Numbered from the stretch's first letter, positions 7,786 through 18,026 are shown. The stretch is 64,000 bases of DNA from Chryseobacterium culicis (GCF_002979755.1 NZ_PCPP01000001.1:1954665-2018664); one strand, 5' to 3'. Translations and numbers: made by a program. The notes: generated by a model from the letters alone, not told the origin.

Positions 7786-10176
7786 TTAATTTGATCTGTT
7801 TTTCTCATCCTGATTACCCGTTTCTCTTTCTTCCATAGATAATTTAGTACTTCCAAATTTATAGGTCAGTGAAACTCTAAATTGTCTGGTATCATAATAT
7901 TGTAAAAAGGTTTGATTTATGTCCTGAGATCTGTTGTTATACAGAGTGAGATTTTTTCTGAAAATATCATCAAAATTCAACCCTACCGTTAATTTCTTAT
8001 TAAAGAGCAAAGACCTAAACCCGATATTTAAGGTTGACGAGGAAGAACTGTTTATAATCCCTTGTACCGCCGGATAATTATATTCATAATAAAGGGTTGC
8101 TAAAAATGTTTTTTTCTTATTCAGAGAAAAGGTATTGGTAGATGTTGTATATCCTCCCCAGCCTGAATAAAAGTTTGAAAATAAATCTATCTTCGGATTC
8201 AGCTCATTATAATAGGCAGATACTTCCGTTGCGGTATTCCACCAGCTGAAAAGATCATAATTGAATGACAAAGATCCTCCTAAAGAGCTCGAATCAAAAT
8301 AATTCAATCTTTTAAAAGCCTGGGAATCATTCATGATATCATGTACCGTTACCTGCCCATACCCATCGCGTTTATTACTATTAAACAGACTTAAATTCAG
8401 TAAGCTCTTATAGGAATAATTAAATTCTATATTATAGCTATATGCCGGCTGCAGAAAGGGATTTCCTTCTGTATATGACTTGGGACTCATATACCATCTT
8501 GCCGGATTCATTTCCCAAAATCCCGGTCTCTGAATTCTTCTTCCGAAATTCAATGACAGCACATGATCTTCATTGGGTTTAAAAGAAACATAAGCTGTAG
8601 GAAAAATCTTAAAATAATTTCTCTTTATTTCCTGATTTACAGAAAAAGAATTGGCATTGGTTTGTGTATTCTCACCGCGAAGTCCTGCTTTTACATCCCA
8701 TTTTTCACCAAAATGCTTTAATACACTTATATAAATCATCTGCAAATTTTCCTTGTACAGGAAATGATCTGCCTGTGATGAAAGCAAGCTCTCATCAATC
8801 TTGTTATAAAATTTGGAGTCTACCTTATTATCTGTCGTAGTAGAAGTTGCTTTTACTCCGAAGGCAAAATCGGCCCAGCTGCCCGGAAGCTCAACATCTG
8901 CTTTCAAAGAATAATTTTTAATATCCTGATGAGAATTATTAATAGCAAACTGATTTTCACTGGAATTTCCCTCAAAATCCTGTAAAAGGGAGCTGAAATT
9001 ATTATCTTTCGGGGATACTCCATTAAAATAATCGGCATCTACTGAAAACTTTTTCCCTTTATCATCAAGATCCAATGTATAATTGACATTCAAAGAAACG
9101 TTTTTGGGCTTTCCGGATGACATTCCTTCTGTCTTATAGTTTTTAATCACCGCACCATCTGTATAATTTCTGCTGAAATTATTATTGAACTCATCAGACG
9201 TATTATTGGAGAACGAGCTGATAAGCTGTGTTCCAATGCTACTTCTTTTGGTAAGGTTGTACTTTAAGTTCATTACTATTCCCAAATTTTTCTGATGATT
9301 CCGGTTATAAATATTATTATTCCAATGTTCATTAGGGTAATAATAATTAATATCGTTGGTATAAATATTTTTCCCATACTGGTAGTTGAGATCAACTAAA
9401 GCGGAAAATTTATCTTTTTTATAGGTTAATCCTACTGCATGTAAAAAAGTAGCATAAGTTGCCTGCTGATACACTGATCGTAGGGTTACCTTCCAGTTAT
9501 CCTGCGTCACTTCTTTCAATTGAATATTGATAAGTCCGCTATTTCCTTCCGCATCATATTGTGCCGGTGGATTTGTAATGACTTCAATTTTCCGGATGTT
9601 TGCCACAGGAATTGATTTCAAATAATTATAAAGATCATCACCGGATAATTGTATAATTCTGTCATTAACCATTACTTTGACGGAACTTTTTCCTGACAGT
9701 TTTATTTCGTCACCCTGAATCCTGACTCCGGGAGTAAGTTTCAAAGCATCCATTGCATCTCCTCCCTGTGCTGAAACAGAATTTTCCACATTAAAAACCA
9801 GGCGGTCAATTTTTCTTTCTACTAATCTTTTTTTCGCGGTTAGTTTTACCTCCTTGATATCTGTTTCTTTTGCGGCCTGTACAATCAAATCTGAATGTAT
9901 GTTTCCATTGACCATGCTTATTTTACTGTAAACCACTGCTTCATTTTGAAGAACTTCCAGTAAATATTTACCATTTTCAGGAAGGCTTACCATAAATTCT
10001 CCATTTTCATCACTCATCGCCATTCGTTTTATCCCGTCCTTTCCTGCTGTAATTTCAGCATATGGAATGGCTTTTTGATCCTTATCCAATAGTTTCCCGG
10101 ATATACTTTGTGCATATGAGAAAGCCGACATGAAAAAAAAGGGAAAGAAATAAAATGAAGAATGGACTTTTAACAT
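7786..10176 (-). CDS. TonB-dependent outer-membrane receptor (OMP beta-barrel family 3 type)
   Basis: The 796-aa protein has a signal peptide ending near SAFSYAQ, a CarboxypepD_reg-like domain (SISGKLLDKDQKAIPYAEIT, about 24-110), a plug domain (about 120-220, with DAMDALKLTPGVRIQGDEI) and a 22-strand-type barrel ending in LTYKFG plus a polar tail. This is the layout of flavobacterial receptors with the PF14905-type barrel. These use TonB energy to import siderophores, peptides or other ligands. It lies upstream of the RiPP precursor on the same strand (144-bp gap) and next to a small lipoprotein and a divergent AraC regulator. Linkage to the RiPP (import, sensing or immunity) is possible but not shown. 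Confidence 0.88.
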   Translation of the reverse strand: MLKVHSSFYFFPFFFMSAFSYAQSISGKLLDKDQKAIPYAEITAGKDGIKRMAMSDENGEFMVSLPENGKYLLEVLQNEAVVYSKISMVNGNIHSDLIVQAAKETDIKEVKLTAKKRLVERKIDRLVFNVENSVSAQGGDAMDALKLTPGVRIQGDEIKLSGKSSVKVMVNDRIIQLSGDDLYNYLKSIPVANIRKIEVITNPPAQYDAEGNSGLINIQLKEVTQDNWKVTLRSVYQQATYATFLHAVGLTYKKDKFSALVDLNYQYGKNIYTNDINYYYPNEHWNNNIYNRNHQKNLGIVMNLKYNLTKRSSIGTQLISSFSNNTSDEFNNNFSRNYTDGAVIKNYKTEGMSSGKPKNVSLNVNYTLDLDDKGKKFSVDADYFNGVSPKDNNFSSLLQDFEGNSSENQFAINNSHQDIKNYSLKADVELPGSWADFAFGVKATSTTTDNKVDSKFYNKIDESLLSSQADHFLYKENLQMIYISVLKHFGEKWDVKAGLRGENTQTNANSFSVNQEIKRNYFKIFPTAYVSFKPNEDHVLSLNFGRRIQRPGFWEMNPARWYMSPKSYTEGNPFLQPAYSYNIEFNYSYKSLLNLSLFNSNKRDGYGQVTVHDIMNDSQAFKRLNYFDSSSLGGSLSFNYDLFSWWNTATEVSAYYNELNPKIDLFSNFYSGWGGYTTSTNTFSLNKKKTFLATLYYEYNYPAVQGIINSSSSSTLNIGFRSLLFNKKLTVGLNFDDIFRKNLTLYNNRSQDINQTFLQYYDTRQFRVSLTYKFGSTKLSMEERETGNQDEKNRSN

Positions 10177-10276
10177 ATTATTATTCAGTAAAATAATTGC
10201 AATACTCTCGTGTAGGGATATTCAGTCTTCCATCCTTTTACAACACCAAGTATTGTTAAAGGCAGAAGAGTAAATT

Positions 10277-10507
10277 CTATTTTTTCGGAGGTGTATTTTT
10301 AGGGTCTTCTTCGTCTATGTTGTTAGGAACGGATATTGTATCACTCTTAATGATCTTATATAATTCAGGTGAGTTTTTACTTCCTTTTAGTATTTCTTTA
10401 GAATTAATCTTTGCGGGCTCCATAGTATCTAATTCATTTTCATCCCTACATGAGCTTAATAAAAATAAAAGTAAGATCAGAGCTAAATAGTAATTCATCT
10501 TTTCCAT
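10277..10507 (-). CDS. Small lipoprotein of unknown function
   Basis: From the ATG at 10505-10507 the gene encodes 76 residues: a lipoprotein signal peptide with lipobox LLSSC (Cys20) and a short mature part of about 56 residues, rich in Asp, Glu, Lys and Pro, ending PKNTPPKK. The longer frame to 10558 would need a TTG start and an unusual extra hydrophobic stretch, so I chose the inner ATG. Acidic residues right after Cys20 (RDENE) resemble the surface-export signal of Bacteroidetes lipoproteins. It is 100 bp upstream of the TonB receptor and may be its co-transcribed partner. No family is recognised. Confidence 0.65.
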   Translation of the reverse strand: MEKMNYYLALILLLFLLSSCRDENELDTMEPAKINSKEILKGSKNSPELYKIIKSDTISVPNNIDEEDPKNTPPKK

Positions 10508-10750
10508 AATAATCAGTTTTTGTGGTGGAAATATATAGAGGTAAAATAGAATTTGCAAAATTTAAAATTATCTAAAGCATTAATAGCGTAAAAAAAGAGC
10601 GTTTATACTTAAAAAAAGACAATAAAATCATAAAAAAAATTTATATATTCATAAAAACTACAAATACAAAAAATTGATTTTCAATCAATTGTAATTTAAT
10701 ACCTGATTTAATAAAAAATTACTTATTTTTATCTTGTTTTATAAATACAA

Positions 10751-12460
10751 ATGAATCATTTAAGGTATATTTTTTTCATTTTTTTTCTTTTTGGAATGTT
10801 TTTTTTCCTCCCCGCTCAACACAATCAAAAAGAATTTGGTAATATGAATTACCCTGAGCTGGAATTGGCCATCAAAAAAATAGAAAATAATCCAGAGGAA
10901 CAATGGAAATATATTACCCGATTTATTCAAAAAGCACGGAAAGAAAATAACCTGGAGAAGATAAGAAGGGGCTATGTTTTGGCTACTTTTAATAAAAGAG
11001 GGCAAGAGCAGATTAAATATGGAGACAGCATATTAATGATCGCAAAAAAGATAAATAACATTGACATTATTGGAGACAGTTATTTATCCCTGGGAATGTC
11101 TTACATCAGCAATGAGAACTATCCGAAAGCACTCGATGCATTTCTTAAAGGGTATGATTACATCAAAAAGAATAAAGACCCTTATCTGATTCATAATACT
11201 GAATATCAGATTGCGCAAACCAAATCTTATCTGGGACTCTATCAGGATGCTAATAAGCTGCTAATGAATTGTGTGGCATTCTTCAGAAATAATAATGAGA
11301 AAATCGGGGATACAAATTATAAGTATTACTATCTCTATTCTTTAATTGCTCTTATAGAAACCAATACGTATTTATCTAATTTTGAAATCAATCAATCCCT
11401 GATCCGGGAAGGAAAAGATTTTATAGAAACCCATCCGGGCTTTCAGGAATACAACGCCTATTTTACGTCATCACAGGGAACCGATTTTTATTACCAGGGA
11501 AAATATGATCAGGCCGCTGTAAAACTTCAGGAAGCAATAGAGTCCTACAATGACTCATGGAAACACCTTACTGATAAATATTATCTGGGAATGTCTTTCT
11601 GGAAAATGAATAAAAAAGAAGAAGCTTTACCTTATTTTTTATTGCTGGACCTAGAGTATAATGAAACTAAAAAATTAGATCCAAGATTCAGACCTGCTTT
11701 TGAAATGCTTATCAATTATTATTCAGAAAATAATGACAGCAGGAAACAGCTGGAGTACATTAACAAATTGATTCTTCTGGATCGTGCGTATGAGAAAGAT
11801 TATAAATACCTCAACTCCACTCTAAACAAAGAATACGACACAAAAAAGCTGTTTGATGAGAAAGAAATGCTGGAGAATAAAATGAAATGGGAAAGACTTA
11901 TTTATATTATCCTCATCAGCGTTGGACTTATACTTATTGTACTTTTAACAGTATTGCTGATTAAATACTATCAAAAGAAAAGACATTTCAAGATCCTTTA
12001 TGAAAAATTTATGGAAAATAAGGATGAAGAAATTCCGGTTCATGAAGAAGTTCTGATGGCTGAGAGTAAAGAAAATATTCTTGATGATCAACTGGGAATA
12101 AACCCTTTAAAGGTTGAAAATGTTCTGAAGGTATTATCAGACTTTGAAAGTGACAAGCAATTTCTTAAAAAGAATATCTCACTTGCCAGCATGTCTAAAT
12201 TGTGTGGTACCAATACGGTTTATCTATCGAGGATTATCAATTTTTATAAGAAAAAAAGCTTTAATGAGTATCTGAATGAATTACGATTGGATTATATTGT
12301 TTCTGAATGGAAAAACAAACCCAAAACAAGGTATATCAGCATTCAGGAAACCGCTGAAAACGCAGGCTATAATACAACACAAACGTTCACCAAAAATTTT
12401 CAGGAAAAATATCAGATTCCACCTACCTATTTCCTCAGTCGTCTCAATAAGGAAAATTAG
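10751..12460 (+). CDS. Membrane-anchored AraC-type regulator with periplasmic TPR domain
   Basis: The 569-aa protein begins with a signal-peptide-like stretch (residues 1-25), has helical TPR-like repeats to about residue 375 (for example SYISNENYPKALDAFLKGYD), one transmembrane helix at about 384-405, and a C-terminal AraC/XylS helix-turn-helix region at about 460-569 (TVYLSRIINFYKKKSFNEYL and ETAENAGYNTTQTFTKNFQE). This architecture is common in flavobacteria, where the outer part senses a signal and the cytosolic part binds DNA. It is divergent from the lipoprotein/TonB/RiPP genes and is the natural candidate for their regulator. The signal is unknown. Confidence 0.87.
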   Translation: MNHLRYIFFIFFLFGMFFFLPAQHNQKEFGNMNYPELELAIKKIENNPEEQWKYITRFIQKARKENNLEKIRRGYVLATFNKRGQEQIKYGDSILMIAKKINNIDIIGDSYLSLGMSYISNENYPKALDAFLKGYDYIKKNKDPYLIHNTEYQIAQTKSYLGLYQDANKLLMNCVAFFRNNNEKIGDTNYKYYYLYSLIALIETNTYLSNFEINQSLIREGKDFIETHPGFQEYNAYFTSSQGTDFYYQGKYDQAAVKLQEAIESYNDSWKHLTDKYYLGMSFWKMNKKEEALPYFLLLDLEYNETKKLDPRFRPAFEMLINYYSENNDSRKQLEYINKLILLDRAYEKDYKYLNSTLNKEYDTKKLFDEKEMLENKMKWERLIYIILISVGLILIVLLTVLLIKYYQKKRHFKILYEKFMENKDEEIPVHEEVLMAESKENILDDQLGINPLKVENVLKVLSDFESDKQFLKKNISLASMSKLCGTNTVYLSRIINFYKKKSFNEYLNELRLDYIVSEWKNKPKTRYISIQETAENAGYNTTQTFTKNFQEKYQIPPTYFLSRLNKEN

Positions 12461-12515
12461 AAAACAGTACGGCTTCTGTAATCTGTAAGGAAGTTATTTA
12501 CAAGGGAATTTAGCA

Positions 12516-13277
12516 TTACGTGTTCAGCCAGTTCAGGCATTCGGCAATTTGCATTTTGCTGATGAAAACTTCGCTATTCACTTCCGGTTCAGGAGAAAGT
12601 CTAAGTTCTACTTTTTGGCTGGAATGCTTGATAATTTCGGAAACCGCTTCTTTGTTAATGATAAATTTACGGTTTATTTTAAAGAAGATCTCAGGATTCA
12701 ATTTCTGAATAATATCCTTGATAGTATCATCAAAAATATAGGTTTGATGGTCTTTTGTTGTAAGGAAAAGGTATTTCCCCGAAGCAAAAAAATAGGCAGT
12801 GTTATGCTCGTCTATTGATTTCAGTTTATTTCCTTCTCTTACCATAAAACGTTTCATCACCTCATCATCAGCCTGTCTTAATGAAGAAATTGATTTCAAT
12901 ACCGGCTCAGGATCAAAATTGTTTCTTATGGAGATAAATTTCTGTAAAGCTTTATGCAAATCTTCTTCTTCAAAAGGCTTCAGAAGATAATCAATAGTAA
13001 AATGCCTGAAGACTCTCATGGCATATTCATCAAATGCGGTAATGAAAATAATTGGGGTAAAAAGTTCTACCTGTTCGAAAATTTCCAGGCTCATCCCGTC
13101 CCCAAGATGAATATCCATAAAGATGAGATCCGCCGAATCTTTTTCAAAGAAATCAATTGCCTGTTTTTTGGAACGAAGAATAACAGTCTCTGTAACAGGG
13201 ACTATGCTCTGTGTATCTAAAAGATTTTTCAGATAATTCACAGCCAACAGCTCATCTTCTATAATGGCAATTTTCAT
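12516..13277 (-). CDS. LytTR-family response regulator
   Basis: The 253-aa protein has an N-terminal receiver (MKIAIIEDE, acidic pair Glu8/Asp9, phosphoacceptor Asp55 in IFMDIHLGD, conserved Lys in LLKPFEEED) and a C-terminal LytTR DNA-binding domain (about 150-250, with FFASGKYLFLTTKDHQTYIF and INRKFIINKEAV). I start it at ATG 13275-13277; the longer frame would need TTG within the promoter. Its probable kinase is at 20731-22314; the two flank a metalloprotease-SusC-SusD operon. LytTR proteins bind paired direct repeats about 21 bp apart, and such a pair lies at 20688-20720 in front of that operon. A perfect promoter -7 element ends 8 bp before the ATG, so the mRNA may be almost leaderless. 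Confidence 0.93.
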   Translation of the reverse strand: MKIAIIEDELLAVNYLKNLLDTQSIVPVTETVILRSKKQAIDFFEKDSADLIFMDIHLGDGMSLEIFEQVELFTPIIFITAFDEYAMRVFRHFTIDYLLKPFEEEDLHKALQKFISIRNNFDPEPVLKSISSLRQADDEVMKRFMVREGNKLKSIDEHNTAYFFASGKYLFLTTKDHQTYIFDDTIKDIIQKLNPEIFFKINRKFIINKEAVSEIIKHSSQKVELRLSPEPEVNSEVFISKMQIAECLNWLNT

Positions 13278-13284
13278 AACGGTG

Positions 13285-13312
13285 CAAAAGTACAAAAAAA
13301 CCGCTAGAACAA
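13285..13312 (-). promoter_or_regulatory. Promoter of the LytTR regulator, inside the upstream terminator
   Basis: On the minus strand TTG (13310-13312), a 17-bp spacer and TACTTTTG (13285-13292) match the consensus. Transcription should begin within a few bases of the ATG at 13277. The spacer and -33 box overlap the hairpin that ends the susD transcript. Confidence 0.75.
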
Positions 13313-13329
13313 TTAAGCTCAAGCGGTTT
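13294..13329 (-). terminator. Terminator of the metalloprotease-susC-susD operon
   Basis: On the minus strand AAACCGCT (13322-13329) pairs with AGCGGTTT (13298-13305) around a 16-nt loop and runs into seven T residues. It starts 28 bp after the susD stop. Confidence 0.8.
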
Positions 13330-13356
13330 CATCTGTATTGAATTTGATATGAAGTT

Positions 13357-14676
13357 TTATAGATTAGGGTTATTCTTCTTCGCACTCATTGGATATTCAA
13401 TGGTATATCGCGGGTCATTCTGCTGAAGAATATATTCTTTACCACTAATAGTGTGGCTTATTTTTTTCTGATTTGCTCTTCTTAAATCAAACCATCTCTG
13501 GCCTTCCAAAGCAAATTCTCTAAATCTTTCATCCAGGATAAAGTTCATAAATGCTGTAGAATCCATTGAAGACACGGCATTTTGTACTGAAGTATATCCT
13601 TCCGGAGTATATCTGTTCTTCATTACTTTAAGAAGGGCTTCTTTAGCCTCAGTCAGTTTATTCAGCTTTAATAATGCTTCAGATTTTATAAAGTATTGCT
13701 CTGCTGTTCTGAAAGATACCTTGAATTCTAAACTTCCTCCTTTGGTGACTTTATACTTATTACCATTTTTCTCAAAATACATGCCAAACCTTTTATCTGC
13801 AATCATATTATAGGAAGAAATAAGTTCCGGAGAGGCAAAAGACAGGTTTTTTATAGAGTTATCCCATGTATTATCCAGAGCCATAATAGATTCCGGGGAA
13901 GCATAATGGTTGGGAGGTGTATTTACTGTATTTAAATTACTCAAATCTCCTTTTACCGCCAGTACCTGATCTGCATAGTTTAAGGCTTTGTTCCAGTCTC
14001 CTTCGTATAGAGCTGTTCTTGCTTCAAAAGCCAATAATGCTGTTTTTGAGAATCTGTAATTTGCTCCCAATGCCTGCTTCAGCTCTACCATCAAACCTTC
14101 TGCCTTTTTAAGATCAGAATGAACCTGATTGTATACTTCCTGTACTGAAGATGGCTTCAGAACCTGCTCAAGATCAATTTCAAGGTTAATAGGAACTCCT
14201 CTGTCTGTAGAAGCTGTAGCACTGTTGTATGGTTTTCCATATAGATTCACCATATCAAAATACAGGTAAGCACGAAGCGCATAAGCTTCTGCTAAAATCT
14301 GATTTTTCTCAGGAGAATCCTGCATGGTTTTGCTTCCTTCATTGATGATCTGATTCAGATAAAAGTTCACGTTATAAAAACTTAACCAAGGAAGTTCCGC
14401 AGAAGTAGAGTCATAGTTCGAATCTTTCCACATCGCAATTTCACGATAAGAAATAAAATCTACTGCATTGTCATCAATACTTGTCTCATCAGTACGAAGG
14501 GCTACCAACGATTTGTGAACAGGGTATTTTGAATAGGCTGATGTAAGTACTTTTCGGTAGTCTTCAGCGGTAACAGGAATGATTTTACCTTCAGGCTGAA
14601 TATCTAAAAACCTGTCGCAACCGATATTGATAAGGCTGATTGCTGTAAGCGCTATGATTGTTGTAATTTTTCTCAT
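13357..14676 (-). CDS. SusD/RagB-family outer-membrane lipoprotein
   Basis: The 439-aa protein has a lipoprotein signal with Cys20 (ISLINIGC), an N-terminal LDIQPEGKIIPVTAEDYRK motif typical of SusD proteins, a SusD-like TPR core (YALRAYLYFDMVNLYGKPYN) and the conserved C-terminal RFREFALEGQRWFDLRR motif. SusD lids sit on SusC transporters and capture the substrate. It follows susC by 11 bp and ends the operon started by a zinc metalloprotease, so peptides or proteins are a more likely substrate than glycans. Slightly short for the family (usually 450-550). Confidence 0.93.
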   Translation of the reverse strand: MRKITTIIALTAISLINIGCDRFLDIQPEGKIIPVTAEDYRKVLTSAYSKYPVHKSLVALRTDETSIDDNAVDFISYREIAMWKDSNYDSTSAELPWLSFYNVNFYLNQIINEGSKTMQDSPEKNQILAEAYALRAYLYFDMVNLYGKPYNSATASTDRGVPINLEIDLEQVLKPSSVQEVYNQVHSDLKKAEGLMVELKQALGANYRFSKTALLAFEARTALYEGDWNKALNYADQVLAVKGDLSNLNTVNTPPNHYASPESIMALDNTWDNSIKNLSFASPELISSYNMIADKRFGMYFEKNGNKYKVTKGGSLEFKVSFRTAEQYFIKSEALLKLNKLTEAKEALLKVMKNRYTPEGYTSVQNAVSSMDSTAFMNFILDERFREFALEGQRWFDLRRANQKKISHTISGKEYILQQNDPRYTIEYPMSAKKNNPNL

Positions 14677-14687
14677 TTTTTCAAGTT

Positions 14688-17600
14688 TTAAAAAGAAACA
14701 TTAAATCCTACTGTTACCGACTTGGTGATAGGCTGTGCATAAATATTACCATATGTTTCCGGATCGAAATATCCTTTATATCCGTTACTGAATACAAACA
14801 GATTACGCCCTTCTACACTCAGTCTCAAACTACTGATTCCCATAGGATTGGTAAATTCTTTCGGAAGTGTATAGCCTAAACGGATGCTGCTGATTCTTAT
14901 ATAGCTTATCTCTTTTGCCCATACATCAAGCAGATTGTATGCACTGGAACGGTTGCTTGCAAACCATTTATTGGCCATCCATCCGTCCGGGTTAGCATCC
15001 ATATCAGGACTTGTAATTCCAGGAAGCGAACCTCCTGCTTCATAGATATCTCTTGTATAGTTTCTTCCTCTGTCCAGCTCCATACCTCGGTAAGAAGGCG
15101 TTCTCATTACCGTCTGCTTCAGATTGAATGTTGCAGAGATGGTAAGATCAAAATTACTTACCTTAAAAGTGTTGATAATACCTCCGGTAAACTTCGGATC
15201 TCTGTCTCCAACGTACGTAAACAGGCTTCTCAGCTCAGCGTTTGAAAGTTTTGTATCCACAAGCTGTCCCGGAAGGAAATCTGCATATACATCATATAAT
15301 TTAAAGAATTCTGCTGCAGAAATCTTTTGATCCCCTTTCCAGAACAATGGGTTTCCATGTTCATCCATTCCTGCGGTTTTCAAAGCAAAAACAGCATTTA
15401 CAGGCAGGCCTTCTCTTGAAGGAAGGAAAGCATTATCACGGGGTTGCTCGCTCAATACTCTACTCTTGTTGTGTGCAAAGTTGATCGTAGTCGTCCATTT
15501 GAAATTATCATGATTGATATTTCTGGTAGATATTGCCAATTCAAAACCTTTGTTGGTCAGGCTTCCCCAGTTCATCATCGTGTATTCAAACCCTGTTTCA
15601 AGAGGAGTTTCTTTCATACTGATCATATCCGTACCTTTTCTGCTGTAAACATCAGCGGTAAGGCTTACACGGTTATTGAACAATCCTAAATCAAGACCAA
15701 CGTTAGTATTGGTAGTTTTTTCCCATCTCAATTTATCATTCGGAGGGCTGATAACATTGATGACTCCTTCTTTTATTCCCGGAAGAATTGTTGCATCATT
15801 GTATTCTCCAATAAAGAAAGGCGATGTATTTCTGTCGATATTCCCCTGAAGACCGTAAGAAGCTCTCAGTCTAAGGTTAGATACTGCAGAAATATTTTTC
15901 ATAAAATCTTCCTTCGTCACCAGCCATGATCCTGAAAGTGCCCATATTGGAAGGTATTTATATTTTTTATTCACCCCGAACAGGTTGGTCCCGTCATATC
16001 TTACACTTCCGAAGAATGTATATTTCTGATCGTATGTATAAGATGCTGTGGCAAACATAGAAGCATAAGCATTCTCTATAGGAGCGGCTTCACGGTACGT
16101 TTCATATCTTTTATCTGCTGCAAAACCTGAATTCGGGAAAACAATTGCCGTAGCTCTTCTGGTTTTGGGATCATATCCGAAAGCTCTCGTGATCGTTGTA
16201 TTATCCTCCGTTTTACGGATTTCTGTACCAGCCATCAAATCAATTTCATGTTTTGAATTGATCTTTGTACTGTACGCAGCCTGCAATTTCCAGTTGTACT
16301 GGAAGAAATCATTATCCCAATTTTGTTTTACAGCACCCGCTGGCAGAAAGTAATTGTATTTACCGTCTTTGTAATAACGGGTATTTTCTTTCATTTTTCT
16401 GGTGAAGTAGGTATTCTCTGCTGCAAACTTTTCTGTTTTATTAGCATCATACTGAAGACCTAACTGAGAGGTAAATCTTAAACTTTTGGAAGCTTTATAT
16501 TCTAAATCTAAAATCGCTTTCAAAGAGTTATTCTTCAGTGAATAGTTTGTATTCTCTCTTTCTTCAAGGAAATTGAAAGGAATATAGCGGTCTTCAAAAC
16601 CATCCATATCTTTATCATAATTGTAGCTTCCGTCTGCATTGAAAGGTTTCAGATAAGGATTGGCATTTCTTGAATAATTAACCGGGTTGATTGAAGCATC
16701 AGCATCCGTTACAAAAGATGTACGTTCACTCTGCGTTCCGAAAATAGAGATTCCTGCATTTAACTTATCGCTTAATTTATAATTGTTTTTTAAAGTCAGG
16801 TTATAACGTTTAAACCCTGTACCGATAGTTGTTCCTTCTTCATCATAGTATCCCAGGGAGAAATAGTAATCTGCTCTGTCACTTCCTCCGGAAACACTTA
16901 ATCCATATTGTTTGTTGATGGCATTCCTGTATAACAGTTTACCCCAGTCTGTATTGTTATTTCTCAGACCGTTAATTTGCTGTCGTGTGAAGGAATTCAG
17001 TGCATCAAAACCTCCGTTTCTGAAAGCCTCAAGCTGACTATTCTGAGTCAGAATTCTCATTACTTCTCCTTTATCGGCACGGTAGGTAAGATCGGCACGC
17101 TTGGCAAGCATCAGTTCCAGATCTACTTTTTCAGAAGCATTCAGAAGGTTCAGTTTATCAAAATCAGGACGTGATGTCACAAAAGTATCTGCTGAAAAGT
17201 TCAGTTTCAGACTTCCTTTTTTTCCTTTTTTGGTTGTAATGGAAATAACTCCGTTTGCTGCTCTTGCTCCGTAAATTGCAGTTGCAGCCGCATCTTTAAG
17301 AATCGTAATATCTTCAATATCATTAGGGTTCAATCCTGCAATAGAGAAGTTCTGAAGCTGGTCAATATTATCTTTATCCGTAAAGTTCGGAACATCATTT
17401 CCTTCCAATGGAAGACCATCGATTACCCATAGTGGATCCTGAGGACCGGAAAGAGAAGCTGTACCTCTGATTCTGATCTTTGCAGGACTTCCGGGCGCTC
17501 CCGTTTCAGGAGTTACAGCCACACCGGCAATCTGCCCTGCCAGCATCTGGTCTACACTGGCAACACCAGCCTGACTGATGTTATCCATTTTCACGGTAGA

Positions 17601-18020
17601 AACCGCTGAGGTCTGCTTACGTTTTTCAATTTTCTGATATCCGGTAATGATAACTTCCTGGATTTTATTTTTATCTGAAATCTCAGAAGTCAGTCTGATG
17701 GTATAGTTGGTTTGTCCTTCATTAAGCTGAATTACTCTGGATTCGTAACCTGGATAACTTACCAAGACTGTTTTTGTATCTTCAGGAATTTCCAGAATGA
17801 ATTTTCCGTCCTTATCTGTTACTGTACCTACTGATACACTTTCGATAATTCCTGCTAATTCTGTTTTTGTAGAGACGGACTGTGTCTCAATTTTTATAGA
17901 TGCACCGGTAATAATATGTGAAGTATTGGAATCTTCTATTTTCCCGGTGATGGTTTTCTTTTGCTGGGCCATTGCTATATTAGCAGCCAAAAGAGGTAAA
18001 AGTATTAGAGTTTTTTTCAT
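14688..18020 (-). CDS. SusC/RagA-family TonB-linked outer-membrane transporter
   Basis: The 1110-aa protein has a signal peptide (to ANIAMAQ), a CarboxypepD_reg domain (about 24-110) with an unusual inserted stretch (KTELAGIIESVSVGTVTDKD), a TonB-box region and plug (about 125-250, with PAKIRIRGTASLSGPQDPLW and AAATAIYGARAANGVISITT) and a large barrel ending VTVGFNVSF. It pairs with the following SusD gene. The upstream gene, 6 bp away, is a metalloprotease, so this looks like a protein/peptide utilisation system. Confidence 0.94.
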   Translation of the reverse strand: MKKTLILLPLLAANIAMAQQKKTITGKIEDSNTSHIITGASIKIETQSVSTKTELAGIIESVSVGTVTDKDGKFILEIPEDTKTVLVSYPGYESRVIQLNEGQTNYTIRLTSEISDKNKIQEVIITGYQKIEKRKQTSAVSTVKMDNISQAGVASVDQMLAGQIAGVAVTPETGAPGSPAKIRIRGTASLSGPQDPLWVIDGLPLEGNDVPNFTDKDNIDQLQNFSIAGLNPNDIEDITILKDAAATAIYGARAANGVISITTKKGKKGSLKLNFSADTFVTSRPDFDKLNLLNASEKVDLELMLAKRADLTYRADKGEVMRILTQNSQLEAFRNGGFDALNSFTRQQINGLRNNNTDWGKLLYRNAINKQYGLSVSGGSDRADYYFSLGYYDEEGTTIGTGFKRYNLTLKNNYKLSDKLNAGISIFGTQSERTSFVTDADASINPVNYSRNANPYLKPFNADGSYNYDKDMDGFEDRYIPFNFLEERENTNYSLKNNSLKAILDLEYKASKSLRFTSQLGLQYDANKTEKFAAENTYFTRKMKENTRYYKDGKYNYFLPAGAVKQNWDNDFFQYNWKLQAAYSTKINSKHEIDLMAGTEIRKTEDNTTITRAFGYDPKTRRATAIVFPNSGFAADKRYETYREAAPIENAYASMFATASYTYDQKYTFFGSVRYDGTNLFGVNKKYKYLPIWALSGSWLVTKEDFMKNISAVSNLRLRASYGLQGNIDRNTSPFFIGEYNDATILPGIKEGVINVISPPNDKLRWEKTTNTNVGLDLGLFNNRVSLTADVYSRKGTDMISMKETPLETGFEYTMMNWGSLTNKGFELAISTRNINHDNFKWTTTINFAHNKSRVLSEQPRDNAFLPSREGLPVNAVFALKTAGMDEHGNPLFWKGDQKISAAEFFKLYDVYADFLPGQLVDTKLSNAELRSLFTYVGDRDPKFTGGIINTFKVSNFDLTISATFNLKQTVMRTPSYRGMELDRGRNYTRDIYEAGGSLPGITSPDMDANPDGWMANKWFASNRSSAYNLLDVWAKEISYIRISSIRLGYTLPKEFTNPMGISSLRLSVEGRNLFVFSNGYKGYFDPETYGNIYAQPITKSVTVGFNVSF

Positions 18021-18026
18021 TTCCGT

